Positions 18,347 to 27,779 of a stretch of 64,000 nt of DNA are shown one piece after another. The translations under genes were made by a program, and so were the position numbers. The notes under the pieces were generated by a model, which worked only from the letters and a program-made list of their open reading frames with translations, was not told the origin of the DNA and made no database searches. Within the stretch, counting starts at the first letter, position 1. Every line of letters begins with the position of its first letter. This stretch comes from Acidobacteriota bacterium (GTDB taxonomy: Bacteria; Acidobacteriota; Terriglobia; Acidiferrales; UBA7541). The stretch covers positions 124,001 through 188,000 of the forward strand of contig JABCZK010000003.1 in NCBI GenBank assembly GCA_013289695.1, in the 5' to 3' direction.

Positions 18347-19408
18347 TCAAGACGCCAATTGGAATACGATGTGGACGATGGCGGTCGAATCCACTGTTTG
18401 GCCATCCTGTTGTGCCGGCTTGAAGCGAATCTGCCGCGCTGCTGCTTGCGCGGTCTCATCAAGACCGTAACCAAGACCTTGCACGACACGCAGGACCTTG
18501 ACGTCCCCCGACGCCGTGAAAACTACCTGTAAGAGAACCTCGCCTTCGATATTCTTAGCCTTGGCTTCGTTCGAATACGTCGGTTTTGGCTTGAATAGAA
18601 TTTCCACCGGCGTCGATTTCGCCGCGACGTTCGCCGTCTGCTTTATTTTCGGCGCTGCGACTGCGACATTTTCGTCGCCGAAACCTCCCTGCTGGACCTT
18701 GCCATGTGGCGGCCCGCCCGGGCTTCCCACCGCGACTCCGTTACCAAACCCGGTGCTGGCGATCACGCCCTTCGCTCCCTTCGCGCCGCCTGTCCCGTTG
18801 CCGGTGCCAGGCCCTGTGGGCATGTCGTACGCGCCTTGGATATTGATGTTCGCCGCCTTGTTTGTCTTGCCGTTGGCCGGCACGCCGTTGGGATCGCCGA
18901 ATCCGCCCGTCTGCACCGCTTCGCGAGGTTTTTTCAATGTTGGAATCGCCGAACTGCCCATGGACATCGGCGGAGTATGATCCGGGAAAGCCTTCGCCAC
19001 TTCCGTCATGTCGGGCGGAGTTTCTTTACGCACAGCCGGTTTCTTGACGATTGGGGCTGTGGCCACCACCGGCGCGTAAATTCGCGGCTTCGGCAATTCC
19101 ACGACCGGTTCCGGTTTTGGCTTGGGAATTACCTTAACGACTTCGCGCTTCACTGGAACAGGTTTCGGCGCTGGCTGCACCGGCTGCGGTTTCCAAGCTA
19201 CGATCGGAGGCGCTTCGATCGGCGTCGTCCAGTAGCGCTGCACAATATCGAGCTTTTGCGGCAGCAGCAGGGGTATCACCACCAGCAAGATTACTGCCGC
19301 GATCTGCAGCCCAAATCCGGCGCTGAACAGGTCCCAACGAAGTTCGGCCTCCGGTAGCAGCGATGCATTAAAGACAGCTCGATTTGTACTGTGCGACATA
19401 ACGATCAC
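18347..19408 (-). CDS. tonB: TonB energy transducer
   Basis: This is a 353-residue TonB-family protein. A cytoplasmic N-terminus is followed by one membrane helix (about 33-51). A long proline-, lysine- and glycine-rich periplasmic spacer comes next (about 60-265, with repeated PKP-type segments). The TonB C-terminal domain is at about 268-353 (KPTYSNEAKAKNIEGEVLLQ, then ARQIRFKPAQQDG). The GTG at 19408 is used because AAGGA lies 5 bp upstream; an ATG at 19399 is the alternative. It would carry proton-motive energy to outer-membrane receptors such as the one at 31750. No ExbB/ExbD is visible. Confidence 0.9.
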   Translation of the reverse strand: MIVMSHSTNRAVFNASLLPEAELRWDLFSAGFGLQIAAVILLVVIPLLLPQKLDIVQRYWTTPIEAPPIVAWKPQPVQPAPKPVPVKREVVKVIPKPKPEPVVELPKPRIYAPVVATAPIVKKPAVRKETPPDMTEVAKAFPDHTPPMSMGSSAIPTLKKPREAVQTGGFGDPNGVPANGKTNKAANINIQGAYDMPTGPGTGNGTGGAKGAKGVIASTGFGNGVAVGSPGGPPHGKVQQGGFGDENVAVAAPKIKQTANVAAKSTPVEILFKPKPTYSNEAKAKNIEGEVLLQVVFTASGDVKVLRVVQGLGYGLDETAQAAARQIRFKPAQQDGQTVDSTAIVHIVFQLAS

Positions 19409-19750
19409 CAGGATCCTTGAATCAAGAAATTAAGATGCGTCGAGACAGAATTGCGGCTTACAGTTCATTAGTACTAGAACGAGGGGCTGGGGAAAATAGA
19501 ACTCGAGTACTATTCTACCCCCAGTCGTGTTGAAAGCGATAACCCAAGCTCTGGGGGTAGCTGGAACGTTAGCCCCTCGGCGGATTCGTTGCGGAAAGTC
19601 GAACCACATGGATGCTCCCATGTATTAACTTAACCCGACCGGAGGGGTCAGTCGGGAATTATAATGATTGAATGTGGCGTAAGTGAAGGGGCACGACCGT
19701 GGCCGGCCATGCCCCCTGCTCACGCTGTTTCTTTACGGAACTGCTACAGC
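19409..19750. other. Intergenic region between tonB and htrA
   Basis: I see no convincing gene here. The stretch next to tonB should carry its promoter. A dyad CCCGAC/GTCGGG with an 11-nt loop lies at about 19634-19656. An htrA terminator candidate at 19688-19715 is listed separately. Confidence 0.4.
19688..19715 (-). terminator. Possible terminator after htrA
   Basis: An inverted repeat GGGGCA/TGCCCC encloses a GC-rich centre that can itself pair (TGGCCGGCCA). On the minus strand it lies about 36 bp past the htrA stop and is followed by only a weak T-rich tail (TTCACTT). The poor tail keeps confidence low. Confidence 0.35.
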
Positions 19751-21259
19751 TTAGTGCGGCTGGACGACTGAATATCCCGTCACGCCGCCATGATTTACCA
19801 GCAACAACAAGGGCTGATTCGCTGCCGATGCGACCGCCTGCCGGTATTCGCTCAGGCTCCGCACCGGTTTGTGGTTGATCTCCTGGATTACGTCTCCGCG
19901 ACCGATCGGAGGCTGCGCCGCAGCCGCTGGGCTGGACGGGTCCACGGAGGTAACCACCACTCCGTGAGCTCCCGCGCCCAAGTTAAGCTGCTGGGCGATC
20001 TCCGGCGTCAGCTCGTCTACTTCCACTCCCTCGAGTCCACCGCCGCTCTCGGTTCCGTTGCTCTCTTCGGCTTGCGCTTTTTCCGGCAGTTCGCCCAGAG
20101 TCACTGTGTAGGGTTGCGTTTTTCCGTCCCGCCAGACGTCCAGCTTCACCGCAGTGCCCGGCGCCATCTGCGAGATTCGCAGCCGCAGGTCAACGTAGTC
20201 GCTAACCGGCTGCGCGTTGAGCTTGACGATCACATCGCCCTTCTGCAATCCGGCCTTCGATGCCGGCGTATTCGGAGAGACGTCGCCAATCAGCGCGCCG
20301 CCGCTCAGGTTGTAATTGAAAGCCTTGGCAATTTCCGGCGACAGGTCCTGAATGTGTACGCCCAGGTATCCGCGCACTACTTTGCCGTGCGAGAGAATTT
20401 GATCCATCACCGGCTTCGCCATGCTCATGGGAATCGCAAATCCCACGCCTTCGTTGCCGCCCGAACCGTGTGAAAGAATGGCCGTGTTGATACCCACCAG
20501 GTTGCCGTGGATATCAATCATCGCGCCGCCCGAATTTCCCGGGTTGATCGCCGCATCGGTCTGGATGAAGTTCTCGTAATCCTCAATTCCCAGTTGTCCG
20601 CGGCCGGTGGCGCTGACGATTCCCATCGTGGCCGTCTCGCCGATTCCGAACGGATCGCCAATCGCAAAAATCAAATCTCCCACGTTGAGCTGTGAAGAAT
20701 CGCCCAGCGGAAGAGTCGGTAAACCACTCGCTTCGATTTTCAGCACCGCGATATCCGTCTTGGGATCGGCGCCTACTAGCTTGGCCTTAAATTCGCGCTT
20801 GTCGCTCAAATACACTTTGATGTCCGAAGCGCCGTCAATCACGTGATTGTTGGTCAGAATCGTTCCATCCGTTGTCACGATCACGCCGGAACCCAAAGCC
20901 TGCTCGCGCTCTGCGTGCGGCTTTCCGCCGCCGAACTGATCGCCGAAGAATTGGCGGAACATCGGATCGTTAAAAAATGGCGACATCTGGTTCCCCTGCG
21001 GCTTCACCATTTTCGATGTGCGAATGTTTACGACCGCGGGCAGCGCGGGCTTGATTACCGCGGAAAATCCGTTCGCGAAATTTCCAAGGCTTACCGGCAG
21101 CGCGTTTTGCGCGATGGCGATTGGCTCTCGGGGCGAGCCCAGAACGGTGTGACCCGCCCAGTCTCTGAATCCCTGCGAGAGGAGGGCTCCCCCCGCGAAC
21201 GCCGCGATCACCACGACGGTGGCTACCCAGCGGCGAATACTGAAGCTACTGCGTTCCAT
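19751..21259 (-). CDS. htrA: DegP/HtrA-type periplasmic serine protease
   Basis: This 502-residue Do-type protease is anchored or exported by an N-terminal hydrophobic segment (about 11-29). The trypsin-like domain carries the full triad: H139 in TNNHVIDG, D169 in DPKTDIAVL and S243 in NPGNSGGAM. Two PDZ domains follow (about 290-380 and 405-495). AAGGAGAG lies about 6 bp before the ATG. The enzyme would degrade or refold damaged envelope proteins. It is divergent from the M28 peptidase gene, with a shared 357-bp promoter region. Confidence 0.96.
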   Translation of the reverse strand: MERSSFSIRRWVATVVVIAAFAGGALLSQGFRDWAGHTVLGSPREPIAIAQNALPVSLGNFANGFSAVIKPALPAVVNIRTSKMVKPQGNQMSPFFNDPMFRQFFGDQFGGGKPHAEREQALGSGVIVTTDGTILTNNHVIDGASDIKVYLSDKREFKAKLVGADPKTDIAVLKIEASGLPTLPLGDSSQLNVGDLIFAIGDPFGIGETATMGIVSATGRGQLGIEDYENFIQTDAAINPGNSGGAMIDIHGNLVGINTAILSHGSGGNEGVGFAIPMSMAKPVMDQILSHGKVVRGYLGVHIQDLSPEIAKAFNYNLSGGALIGDVSPNTPASKAGLQKGDVIVKLNAQPVSDYVDLRLRISQMAPGTAVKLDVWRDGKTQPYTVTLGELPEKAQAEESNGTESGGGLEGVEVDELTPEIAQQLNLGAGAHGVVVTSVDPSSPAAAAQPPIGRGDVIQEINHKPVRSLSEYRQAVASAANQPLLLLVNHGGVTGYSVVQPH

Positions 21260-21616
21260 GGCTGTCTCTCCTTAATATCGTCTTCTCTGAACTTTCGATT
21301 ATATCGCGCGGAGCGCTACGTTGGCACTACGGCGAATATGGTATTTGACGTAACAGCCGGAAATAAGTGTTTCTATGCCCCGGCGGGAAACCCGGTTCTT
21401 TCCCCGCTATATAGATGCAAAGAATACGCTTGGGGTTCCCTGAGCGATTTCGTTCCTCATCCGTCCAAAGACGCGGCTCTGGTATCCTTATATATTGTGC
21501 TGTACCGTGTGTGCCGCAACGGGTGGCACCCAGACGCGGCGCCGCATCACGGCCGCCGGATTTTCTGCCCCGGGATTTTCCCGACACTGAAATTGAAAAT
21601 GAAAAGGAGCTCTGGC
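21260..21616. promoter_or_regulatory. Divergent promoter region htrA / M28 peptidase
   Basis: This 357-bp gap separates two head-to-head genes, so it must hold promoters in both directions. AT-rich patches such as TTATATATTG near 21488 may be part of the rightward promoter. AAAAGGAG at about 21602-21609 is the ribosome site of the peptidase. No clear paired -35/-10 set or ECF-sigma motif could be assigned by eye. A long frame runs through this gap into the peptidase gene, but its translation looks non-coding. Confidence 0.4.
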
Positions 21617-23158
21617 ATGATCCGAAAAATCCTCGCGCTGGTATGCAGCGCGGCGTTCTTATTGATGACAGCGCGACCGGCAATCTCCGCTCCTGGCGAA
21701 CGGCGGCCAGCGCCTACTGCGGACGACGACGCCACCTTGAAAGCTCTGGTCGCCATTGCCGGCGCCGGAGCCATGCAGGCGCACGCCTACCAGGACCTGG
21801 AAGAATTGAGTGACGACATCGGCGCGCGCGTCACCGGCTCGCCCGACGCGGCTCGCGCCATCGCCTGGGGCTTGGTGAAGATGAAAGCGATCGGCTTGGA
21901 AAATGTTCACACCGAACCTTGGAAAATTTCGCGCGGCTGGACGCGCATCTCCGCGGACGCCGAACTGGTCGCGCCCATCCGTCGCAAACTGATGGTCGAT
22001 TCGCTCGGCTGGGTCGGGTCCACGGCGCCCGGAGGCGCCGAAGCCGACGTCATCGCCGTGAACGCTTACCAGCTACAGGACGAGCTGAAAAATAATTCCG
22101 GCAACTGGCGCGGAAAGATTCTGCTGATCGTGCAAAAAGGCGAAGCGCCCAAAGACCGCATGAGCGCGTTCGTCCAGTTTGGCGGTTTTTTGATCGCTGC
22201 GCATAAATCCGGCGCCGTCGCCGTCATCGGCGGCCAGGGCGGCCGCAAGAGCACTGGAATGCACCTTACCCACACCGGCGCTCTCGGCTTTGATGCTTAC
22301 TATGACATTCCCGTCGTCAGCATGGCCGCGGAAGATCAGGAACAACTCGAGCGCTACCTCGATCGCGGTCAGTTCGTGCGCCTGAAAATGAATGTGCAGA
22401 ACCGCGCCACCGATGGTCCTGTGGATTCGGCGAATGTCGTCGGCGAAATTCGCGGCACGCAAAATCCCGAGCAAGTGATTGTTGTCGGCGGACACCTGGA
22501 TTCCTGGGATCTTGCTTCCGGAGCCACGGACAATGGTTGCGGAACCGCAGTGACGCTCGGCGCGGCCGAGGCCATCGTCAAATCGGGATTCAAGCCCCGC
22601 CGCACCATCCGTTTCGTTCTGTTCACCGGCGAAGAGGAAGGTTTGCTCGGCTCACTCGCTTACGTGAAAGCGCATCAGAGCGAAATGGCCAACCACGTCG
22701 CGGCGCTGATTCTCGATAACGGGCAAGGCCCAGTCGTCGGCTTTCAACTCGGCGGCCGCGCGGACCTGATTCCCGCCGTTCAGAAATTCGCGAATTCCCT
22801 GCAGGCGTTTGGCGATCTAACAGTGGATGATGACGTGGAATTCGGCACCGACACCGGCCCGTTCACCCTGGCGGGACTTCCCGGCATCAACCTCAACCAG
22901 GATTCCCCGGATTACAAGTACACGCACCACTCCGCCGTGGACACTTTCGACAAAGTGAAGGCGGATATTCTGGATCGCGACGCCACGGTGATGGCCCTCG
23001 CTGCATTCTGGATCGCCGACCGCCCCGAGCGTCTGGCGAGCCCGTGGCCGCAGGAAAAAACCGCTGAAATGTTAGTCAACAAACACGAGGACGGCATCCT
23101 GAAAGCGTTCAATCTCTGGCCATTCGGCAATCTGGGAACCGCGCCAGCAACCCAATAG
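21617..23158 (+). CDS. Secreted M28 zinc aminopeptidase
   Basis: This 513-residue peptidase has a signal peptide (MIRKILALVCSAAFLLMTA, cleavage near AISA). The start at 21617 is set by AAAAGGAG 7 bp upstream, although the frame is open further left. A PA-like insert occupies about 140-260. The M28 catalytic domain has the two-zinc ligand pattern: GGHLDSWD near residue 292, SGATDNG, FTGEEEG, GTDTGPF and YTHHSAVDTFDKV. It is close in plan to glutamate carboxypeptidase-like or PGCP-type enzymes. It would hydrolyse peptides outside the cytoplasm. Confidence 0.93.
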   Translation: MIRKILALVCSAAFLLMTARPAISAPGERRPAPTADDDATLKALVAIAGAGAMQAHAYQDLEELSDDIGARVTGSPDAARAIAWGLVKMKAIGLENVHTEPWKISRGWTRISADAELVAPIRRKLMVDSLGWVGSTAPGGAEADVIAVNAYQLQDELKNNSGNWRGKILLIVQKGEAPKDRMSAFVQFGGFLIAAHKSGAVAVIGGQGGRKSTGMHLTHTGALGFDAYYDIPVVSMAAEDQEQLERYLDRGQFVRLKMNVQNRATDGPVDSANVVGEIRGTQNPEQVIVVGGHLDSWDLASGATDNGCGTAVTLGAAEAIVKSGFKPRRTIRFVLFTGEEEGLLGSLAYVKAHQSEMANHVAALILDNGQGPVVGFQLGGRADLIPAVQKFANSLQAFGDLTVDDDVEFGTDTGPFTLAGLPGINLNQDSPDYKYTHHSAVDTFDKVKADILDRDATVMALAAFWIADRPERLASPWPQEKTAEMLVNKHEDGILKAFNLWPFGNLGTAPATQ

Positions 23159-23199
23159 CCAATCACCATTGCGCGCGGGATTTTTTCCCACTCGCAAAC

Positions 23200-23898
23200 T
23201 TAACTAATTAATCGCGCGATCAAAAACGCCGCGGCCGCCGCCAGGCCGCCCACCAGAACCGTCTGCGTCCCGCCGCGCAATGGCTTCACTCCGGTGAAAT
23301 GTCCTTTGATCGCGCCAAATCCAAACAGCGCCAGCAGTGTCACCGCGACAGAATAGATCAGCGCCAAATGCAGATCGTGATGGATCAACATGTACGGCGC
23401 CAGCGGCACCAAACCCCCGGCAATGTACGACGCGGCAATCGTCGCGGCGCTGCGTGTGGCCCGCGCGGGGTCCGGCGGTTCCAATCCGAGTTCGAACCGC
23501 ATCATGAAATCCACCCATTTTTTCTGGTTTGCGGTGATCGTTGAAACAATCGGCGTCATCTGCTCTTGCGTCAGACCGTAATCGCGAAAAACTTTCGCCA
23601 CTTCTTCCGTTTCAATTTCCGGCAGCTCTACCGTCTCGCGATATTCGCGGTCCAGTTCCGATGCATAATGTTCCGTATCGGTCTTCGCAGCCAGGTACCC
23701 GCCCAATCCCATGGCGATCGATCCAGCCGCAATTTCCGCCAGCCCCGCCGTCACCACGATGCCCGTGGATGCCACCGCGCCCGTCAGTCCGGCAGCCAGC
23801 GCGAAGGGAACGGTCAGTCCGTCCGACATTCCAATAACAATGTCGCGCACCGCAGCCGTCGCGGTGAAATGCTTTTCCACGTGTTCGACCGATGGCAT
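23200..23898 (-). CDS. VIT1/CCC1-family Fe2+/Mn2+ transporter
   Basis: This 232-residue membrane protein matches the VIT1/CCC1 plan. An N-terminal segment leads into [20 protein letters not shown], then [21 protein letters not shown] with a cytosolic acidic helical region (about 70-130). Three more helices complete a five-helix fold. The ATG at 23898 is preferred over a TTG at 23922 because GAGGGAG lies about 6 bp upstream. By family knowledge it exports iron or manganese from the cytoplasm. It is divergent from superoxide dismutase, which makes a metal or oxidative-stress link plausible. Confidence 0.9.
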   Translation of the reverse strand: MPSVEHVEKHFTATAAVRDIVIGMSDGLTVPFALAAGLTGAVASTGIVVTAGLAEIAAGSIAMGLGGYLAAKTDTEHYASELDREYRETVELPEIETEEVAKVFRDYGLTQEQMTPIVSTITANQKKWVDFMMRFELGLEPPDPARATRSAATIAASYIAGGLVPLAPYMLIHHDLHLALIYSVAVTLLALFGFGAIKGHFTGVKPLRGGTQTVLVGGLAAAAAFLIARLIS

Positions 23899-23962
23899 CC
23901 TCGACTCCCTCGCTTCACCCAATATTTCCAGCTGCCCGTACCCCTGTTCCCCGGCAGGCGCG

Positions 23963-23997
23963 TATAATTATGGGGCAGGAACCGCAAAACAGGAGGT
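23963..23997 (+). promoter_or_regulatory. Promoter -10 and ribosome site of superoxide dismutase
   Basis: A perfect TATAAT lies at 23963-23968 and a perfect AGGAGGT at 23991-23997, 5 bp before the ATG at 24003. No good -35 hexamer is visible at 16-18 bp spacing, so activation by a regulator is possible. The site overlaps the leader of the divergent VIT1 gene. Confidence 0.6.
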
Positions 23998-24002
23998 ACA
24001 TT

Positions 24003-24653
24003 ATGACCGCAACTTCTACAGGACAAGGAGCCGCTCCGCAGATGACTTTCACAGTGCCGCCTTTGCCGTATGCATTCGACGCTCTGGAACCCTACATAGA
24101 CGCGAAAACCATGGAAATTCACCACGACAAACACCACGGCGCCTACGTCACCAACCTGAATAAGGCGCTCGAGGGCCACGCCGACCTGCAGAAACTTTCC
24201 GTCGAAGAATTGCTCGCGCAGATCAACAAAGTACCGGACGCGATCCGCGCCGCGGTGCGCAACAATGGCGGCGGACACATGAACCATTCCATGTTCTGGA
24301 AGATCATGAAGAAAGGCGGAGGCGGCGAACCCGGGGGCGAACTGGGCAAAGCCATCAGCGCCGCATTCGGCAGCTTCGCGGACTTCAAAACAAAGATCAA
24401 CGATGCGGGCGTCAAGCGCTTCGGCTCCGGCTGGGCCTGGCTACTGTTCCGCGACGGAAAACTCGTCATCGAGTCCACCGCGAATCAGGACAATCCCGTC
24501 ATGGACGGCGGAAAGGCCTTCTTCGGTGTGGACGTCTGGGAGCACGCTTACTACTTGAAGTATCAGAACCGCCGCCCCGAATACCTCGAGGCCTGGTGGA
24601 ACACCATCAACTGGGCGCAAGTGGAAGAAAATTTCGCCCACGCCAAGAAGTAA
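24003..24653 (+). CDS. Superoxide dismutase, Fe/Mn family
   Basis: This 216-residue SOD shows both family domains. The N-terminal helical hairpin contains [14 protein letters not shown] and NHSMFW; the C-terminal alpha/beta domain contains [18 protein letters not shown] and [19 protein letters not shown]. These supply the His, His, Asp and His metal ligands. [11 protein letters not shown] and the glycine-rich context look more like manganese or cambialistic enzymes than strict iron enzymes, but residues alone do not settle the metal. No signal peptide is seen, so it is cytoplasmic. A strong RBS and a hairpin after the stop frame a single-gene unit. Confidence 0.96.
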   Translation: MTATSTGQGAAPQMTFTVPPLPYAFDALEPYIDAKTMEIHHDKHHGAYVTNLNKALEGHADLQKLSVEELLAQINKVPDAIRAAVRNNGGGHMNHSMFWKIMKKGGGGEPGGELGKAISAAFGSFADFKTKINDAGVKRFGSGWAWLLFRDGKLVIESTANQDNPVMDGGKAFFGVDVWEHAYYLKYQNRRPEYLEAWWNTINWAQVEENFAHAKK

Positions 24654-24679
24654 ATCCAATCTCAGCCACTTTTCGATTT

Positions 24680-24715
24680 GCAGGGGCGGGTCCACCGCTC
24701 GCCCCTGCAATCTTT
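24680..24715 (+). terminator. Terminator after superoxide dismutase
   Basis: A perfect 9-bp stem GCAGGGGCG (24680-24688) pairs with CGCCCCTGC (24700-24708) around an 11-nt loop, then AATCTTT. It lies 27 bp after the stop codon. The T-run is short, so efficiency is uncertain. Confidence 0.7.
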
Positions 24716-24784
24716 CGCCGCGTTCTTCTTTGCTTTCGTAGCGGCGGCATTCAGAGTCTGTGTCAGAAATCGAGCATCTTTGTG

Positions 24785-24880
24785 GGTCGTGGCTTTCGCC
24801 ACGACCTAAGCCGCAAAGTCCGTGCGGCCTTAGCCGCTGAAGTTCCGCCTTTGGGGTCGCCATACAGGCCCTAAAGGCGG
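24785..24880. repeat. REP-like cluster of three hairpins
   Basis: Three inverted repeats sit in under 100 bp. GGTCGTGGC-TTTC-GCCACGACC (24785-24806) is a perfect 9-bp stem with a tetraloop. AAGCCGCA pairs with TGCGG(C)CTT (24808-24831) with one bulge. CCGCCTTT (24845-24852) pairs with AAAGGCGG (24873-24880). The arrangement is typical of extragenic palindromic elements. It lies between convergent genes. Confidence 0.6.
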
Positions 24881-24901
24881 GAGCAGTTGCCTTGGCCTTC
24901 A

Positions 24902-26179
24902 TCACGCCCCGGGCAAAATCCAATGCTCCAGCGCAAGAATTGCGATCGCCGCGAGTGTTGTGATCAGCGTCACGATGAATCCCACGCGTGCGAACTCCCA
25001 AAATGTAATTTTCACCTTCTTGCCCGCCTGCTGCAGCACAATCAAATTCGCCACGGAACTGAATGGCGTCGCATTGCCAGCAAGCGTGCTGGTAGAGGCC
25101 ACCGCCAGCCAAATGTAATGCGTGTTCGGAAACGAAGGCACCAGCGGACGGAACAGTAGCACTGCGGGCAGATTGCTCACCAGATTCGAAAGAATCAGCA
25201 TCACGCCGCTCACCGCGAATAATTGCGACGTCATTCCGCCCTGCAGCCACGCCTGAAAATATCCGATCAGGCGTTCCAGCGCGCCCGAGGCCTCAAATCC
25301 CTTGATCACCACGAACAGCGACGCGAAAAATAACAGCAGCTCCCAATCCAGTCGCTGATAAATGTTCTGCGCCTTTACTCGTCCGATGATCAAGATGAAT
25401 GCGCCCACCGAAATCGCCACCAGTGGAAACGAGTAGCCCAGAATCCACAGCACAATCACGAGCGCCGCGGCGATGCAGCATTTGATCAGCAGGACACGCT
25501 CTATTTTCACCGGGAGTGACGGCGGTCGGCGTTTCAGCGGGTGGTGAATAATCTCGCGGCGGAAGAAAAGAGCGAGCACGGCGACATTGATCGCCATTCC
25601 CACCACTGAAACCGGCGCTAGATGCGCCAGAAATCCCAGAAACGAAAAATGCGCCGAAACTCCGATCACCGCGTTCTGCGGATTTCCCGTCACCGACATC
25701 GCCGATCCTATGTTCGCGGACGTGGCTACTGCGATCAAATATGGAATCGGCGGCACTTCCAGCCTTTGCGTCACCACCAGCACGATCGGAGTGAAAATCA
25801 GGCAAATCGTATCGTTCACAAAAAACGCCGCCAGGATCCCCGTCGCGAACACCAGCAGCACCAACAACTGGAAGCGCGTTCGCGCGATCGCCGCCACGTG
25901 CACCGCGATCCAATCGAAGAATCCCGAAATCTGAAAATGCGCCACCAGGATCATGATGCCCAGCAGGAAAATCAAGGTGTTCCAATCGATCGTCTGGTAC
26001 GCCTCGGCGAGCGGCACCGCGCCCACCAGCACCATTGCTACCGCGCCACAAAAGGCCGCCGCGGTGCGATCCAGGTGGCTCCCGCGTCCGCTTTCCACCG
26101 CGATCAAAATGTAAGTGGCCAGAAAAATCGCGACGGGAATCCAGTGGCTCTGCGCGAAAGTGGAGGTCATCTGATTCAT
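24902..26179 (-). CDS. ArsB/SLC13-type anion permease
   Basis: This 425-residue protein has about eleven hydrophobic helices in the ion-transporter superfamily pattern. Recognisable parts are TIDWNTLIFLLGIMILVA, FFVNDTICLIFTPIVL and the SVTGNPQNAVIG loop in the first half, mirrored by LAGNATPFSSVANLI in the second. These SxTGNxxN and NDT segments are characteristic of ArsB/NhaD/SLC13-like permeases. The substrate (arsenite, sodium, or a di- or tricarboxylate) cannot be fixed from sequence, and no ars genes lie nearby. It is followed by the purine permease gene upstream on the same strand. Confidence 0.88.
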   Translation of the reverse strand: MNQMTSTFAQSHWIPVAIFLATYILIAVESGRGSHLDRTAAAFCGAVAMVLVGAVPLAEAYQTIDWNTLIFLLGIMILVAHFQISGFFDWIAVHVAAIARTRFQLLVLLVFATGILAAFFVNDTICLIFTPIVLVVTQRLEVPPIPYLIAVATSANIGSAMSVTGNPQNAVIGVSAHFSFLGFLAHLAPVSVVGMAINVAVLALFFRREIIHHPLKRRPPSLPVKIERVLLIKCCIAAALVIVLWILGYSFPLVAISVGAFILIIGRVKAQNIYQRLDWELLLFFASLFVVIKGFEASGALERLIGYFQAWLQGGMTSQLFAVSGVMLILSNLVSNLPAVLLFRPLVPSFPNTHYIWLAVASTSTLAGNATPFSSVANLIVLQQAGKKVKITFWEFARVGFIVTLITTLAAIAILALEHWILPGA

Positions 26180-26307
26180 TTTCCGAAAGATCGAGCCCCG
26201 GGCTCGAAGGCGGTGAGCTTAACGTGCCTCTACTGCGGCTGAAAAGTGATTCTTTGTTTTCTGCCGTGTTTTTCTGTGGCCGCCAGGGGGAATATCGCGC
26301 GTCAGCG

Positions 26308-27603
26308 TTATTCCGAGCCAAGAAATGCGAAGCGCAGCAGAAAAATGCCCGACAGCACCCAGATCAGCGGGCTGATGTCCCGATATTTTCCCGCGCCAAT
26401 CTTCAAGCAGGTGAACGATAGCAGGCCCAGACTCAGCCCAGTGGCGATGCTGAACGTCAGCGGCGTCGCGACCAGCGTGAGGAACGCGGGGAAAGCCTCG
26501 CTGAAATCGTCCCAGCGAACTTTAGCGATCGAGCCGCACATCAGCGCGCCTACCAGAATCAGCGCGGGCGCCGTCGCGTACGTGGGAATCGCGGCCACCA
26601 GCGGCGCGCAAAACATCGCCACGAAAAAAAGTCCGGCGATCACCAGATTCCCCAATCCTGTGCGTGCGCCAGCAGCCACACCCGCGGCGCTCTCGATGTA
26701 ACTTGTCACTGTGGACGTCCCGGTCAGCGCGCCCACCATCGTTCCGAACGCATCCGCGAGTAAAGCACGGCTGGCGCGCGGCAATTTTCCATCGCGCAGA
26801 AATCCGCCCTGCTCGCACACGCCCACCAAAGTGCCGACGTTGTCGAACAAGTCCACGAAGAAAAATACGAAGATCAATTCGCCCAGGCCCAGCCGCGCCG
26901 CCGAACGCAAATCCAGTTTCAGAAATGTGCCCGCAGGATGCGGCCAAGAAAATAACCGCCCGGGCAAGTGCGCCAGTCCCAGCGGGATACCCGCCAGCGC
27001 GATGGCCACAATTCCCAGCAAAATCGCGCTGCCCACTTTCCGAATCATCAAAATAGCGATCAGGATCACCCCAGCGGCCGCCAGCAGCACTTCCGGATCG
27101 GAAGTTTTTCCAAACGCCACAAAAGTCGCCGGATTCGCCACAATAATTTTCGCGTTCCGTAGTCCTACGAACGCGATGAACAACCCAATTCCCGCGGCCG
27201 TTGCATGCTTCAGGCAATCAGGGATGCCGTTCACAATGTGCTCGCGCACATTCGTCATCGTCAGCAGCACGAACAACAGCCCGGACAAGAACACCACGCC
27301 CAGCGCCGTCTGCCACGGCACCCCGCGCCCGATCACAATCGAGTACGTGAAGTACGCGTTCAGCGACATTCCCGGCGCCAGCGCGATCGGATAATTCGCC
27401 CAAAGTCCCATCACCAGCGTGGCCAGCGCCGCCGAAATACACGTCGCAAACAGCACGCCTTCCACCGGCATGCCGCCCTCCGCCAGAATTCGCGGGTTCA
27501 CGACGACCACGTACGCCATGGTCATGAACGTCGTCAACCCAGCCAGCAGTTCGCGGCGTACGGTGGTTTTGTTTTCGGCGAGGTGGAACACGCGCTCGAG
27601 CAA
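26308..27603 (-). CDS. AzgA-type NCS2 purine permease (adenine/guanine/hypoxanthine)
   Basis: This 431-residue permease belongs to the AzgA branch of NCS2, with ENKTTVRRELLAGLTTFMTM, MAYVVVVNPRIL and LAPGMSLNAYFTYS near the N-terminus. SYIESAAGVAAGARTGL follows in the substrate-site region. It has about twelve hydrophobic segments. The start is TTG at 27603 with GGGAGAAG 5 bp upstream, giving the usual MLERVF beginning. The family imports purine bases with protons. The nucleoside hydrolase-like gene just upstream on the same strand would supply free bases. Confidence 0.93.
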   Translation of the reverse strand: MLERVFHLAENKTTVRRELLAGLTTFMTMAYVVVVNPRILAEGGMPVEGVLFATCISAALATLVMGLWANYPIALAPGMSLNAYFTYSIVIGRGVPWQTALGVVFLSGLLFVLLTMTNVREHIVNGIPDCLKHATAAGIGLFIAFVGLRNAKIIVANPATFVAFGKTSDPEVLLAAAGVILIAILMIRKVGSAILLGIVAIALAGIPLGLAHLPGRLFSWPHPAGTFLKLDLRSAARLGLGELIFVFFFVDLFDNVGTLVGVCEQGGFLRDGKLPRASRALLADAFGTMVGALTGTSTVTSYIESAAGVAAGARTGLGNLVIAGLFFVAMFCAPLVAAIPTYATAPALILVGALMCGSIAKVRWDDFSEAFPAFLTLVATPLTFSIATGLSLGLLSFTCLKIGAGKYRDISPLIWVLSGIFLLRFAFLGSE

Positions 27604-27779
27604 AATGCTTCTCCCAGCCTAAAAGTGCGCAACTATAGGCCGCAGGCCGTCCGCCGTCAATGCCATAACAGGTATGGGATGAATTCAGAATGCAGCGGCG
27701 TCGCCACTGCAAAATTGTTGCCCAGGAACAAAGTCGGAAAATTTGCGAGAAATCATCACACTCGTGCGCGCGAAAAGAA

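Noticed and set aside
19430-19621. Possible 63-residue protein upstream of tonB
   Set aside because: No ribosome site, no motif, and it occupies the expected tonB promoter region.
20843-21616. In-frame 258-codon extension upstream of the M28 peptidase
   Set aside because: It overlaps htrA antisense and an intergenic stretch; a signal peptide and a strong ribosome site place the real start at 21617.
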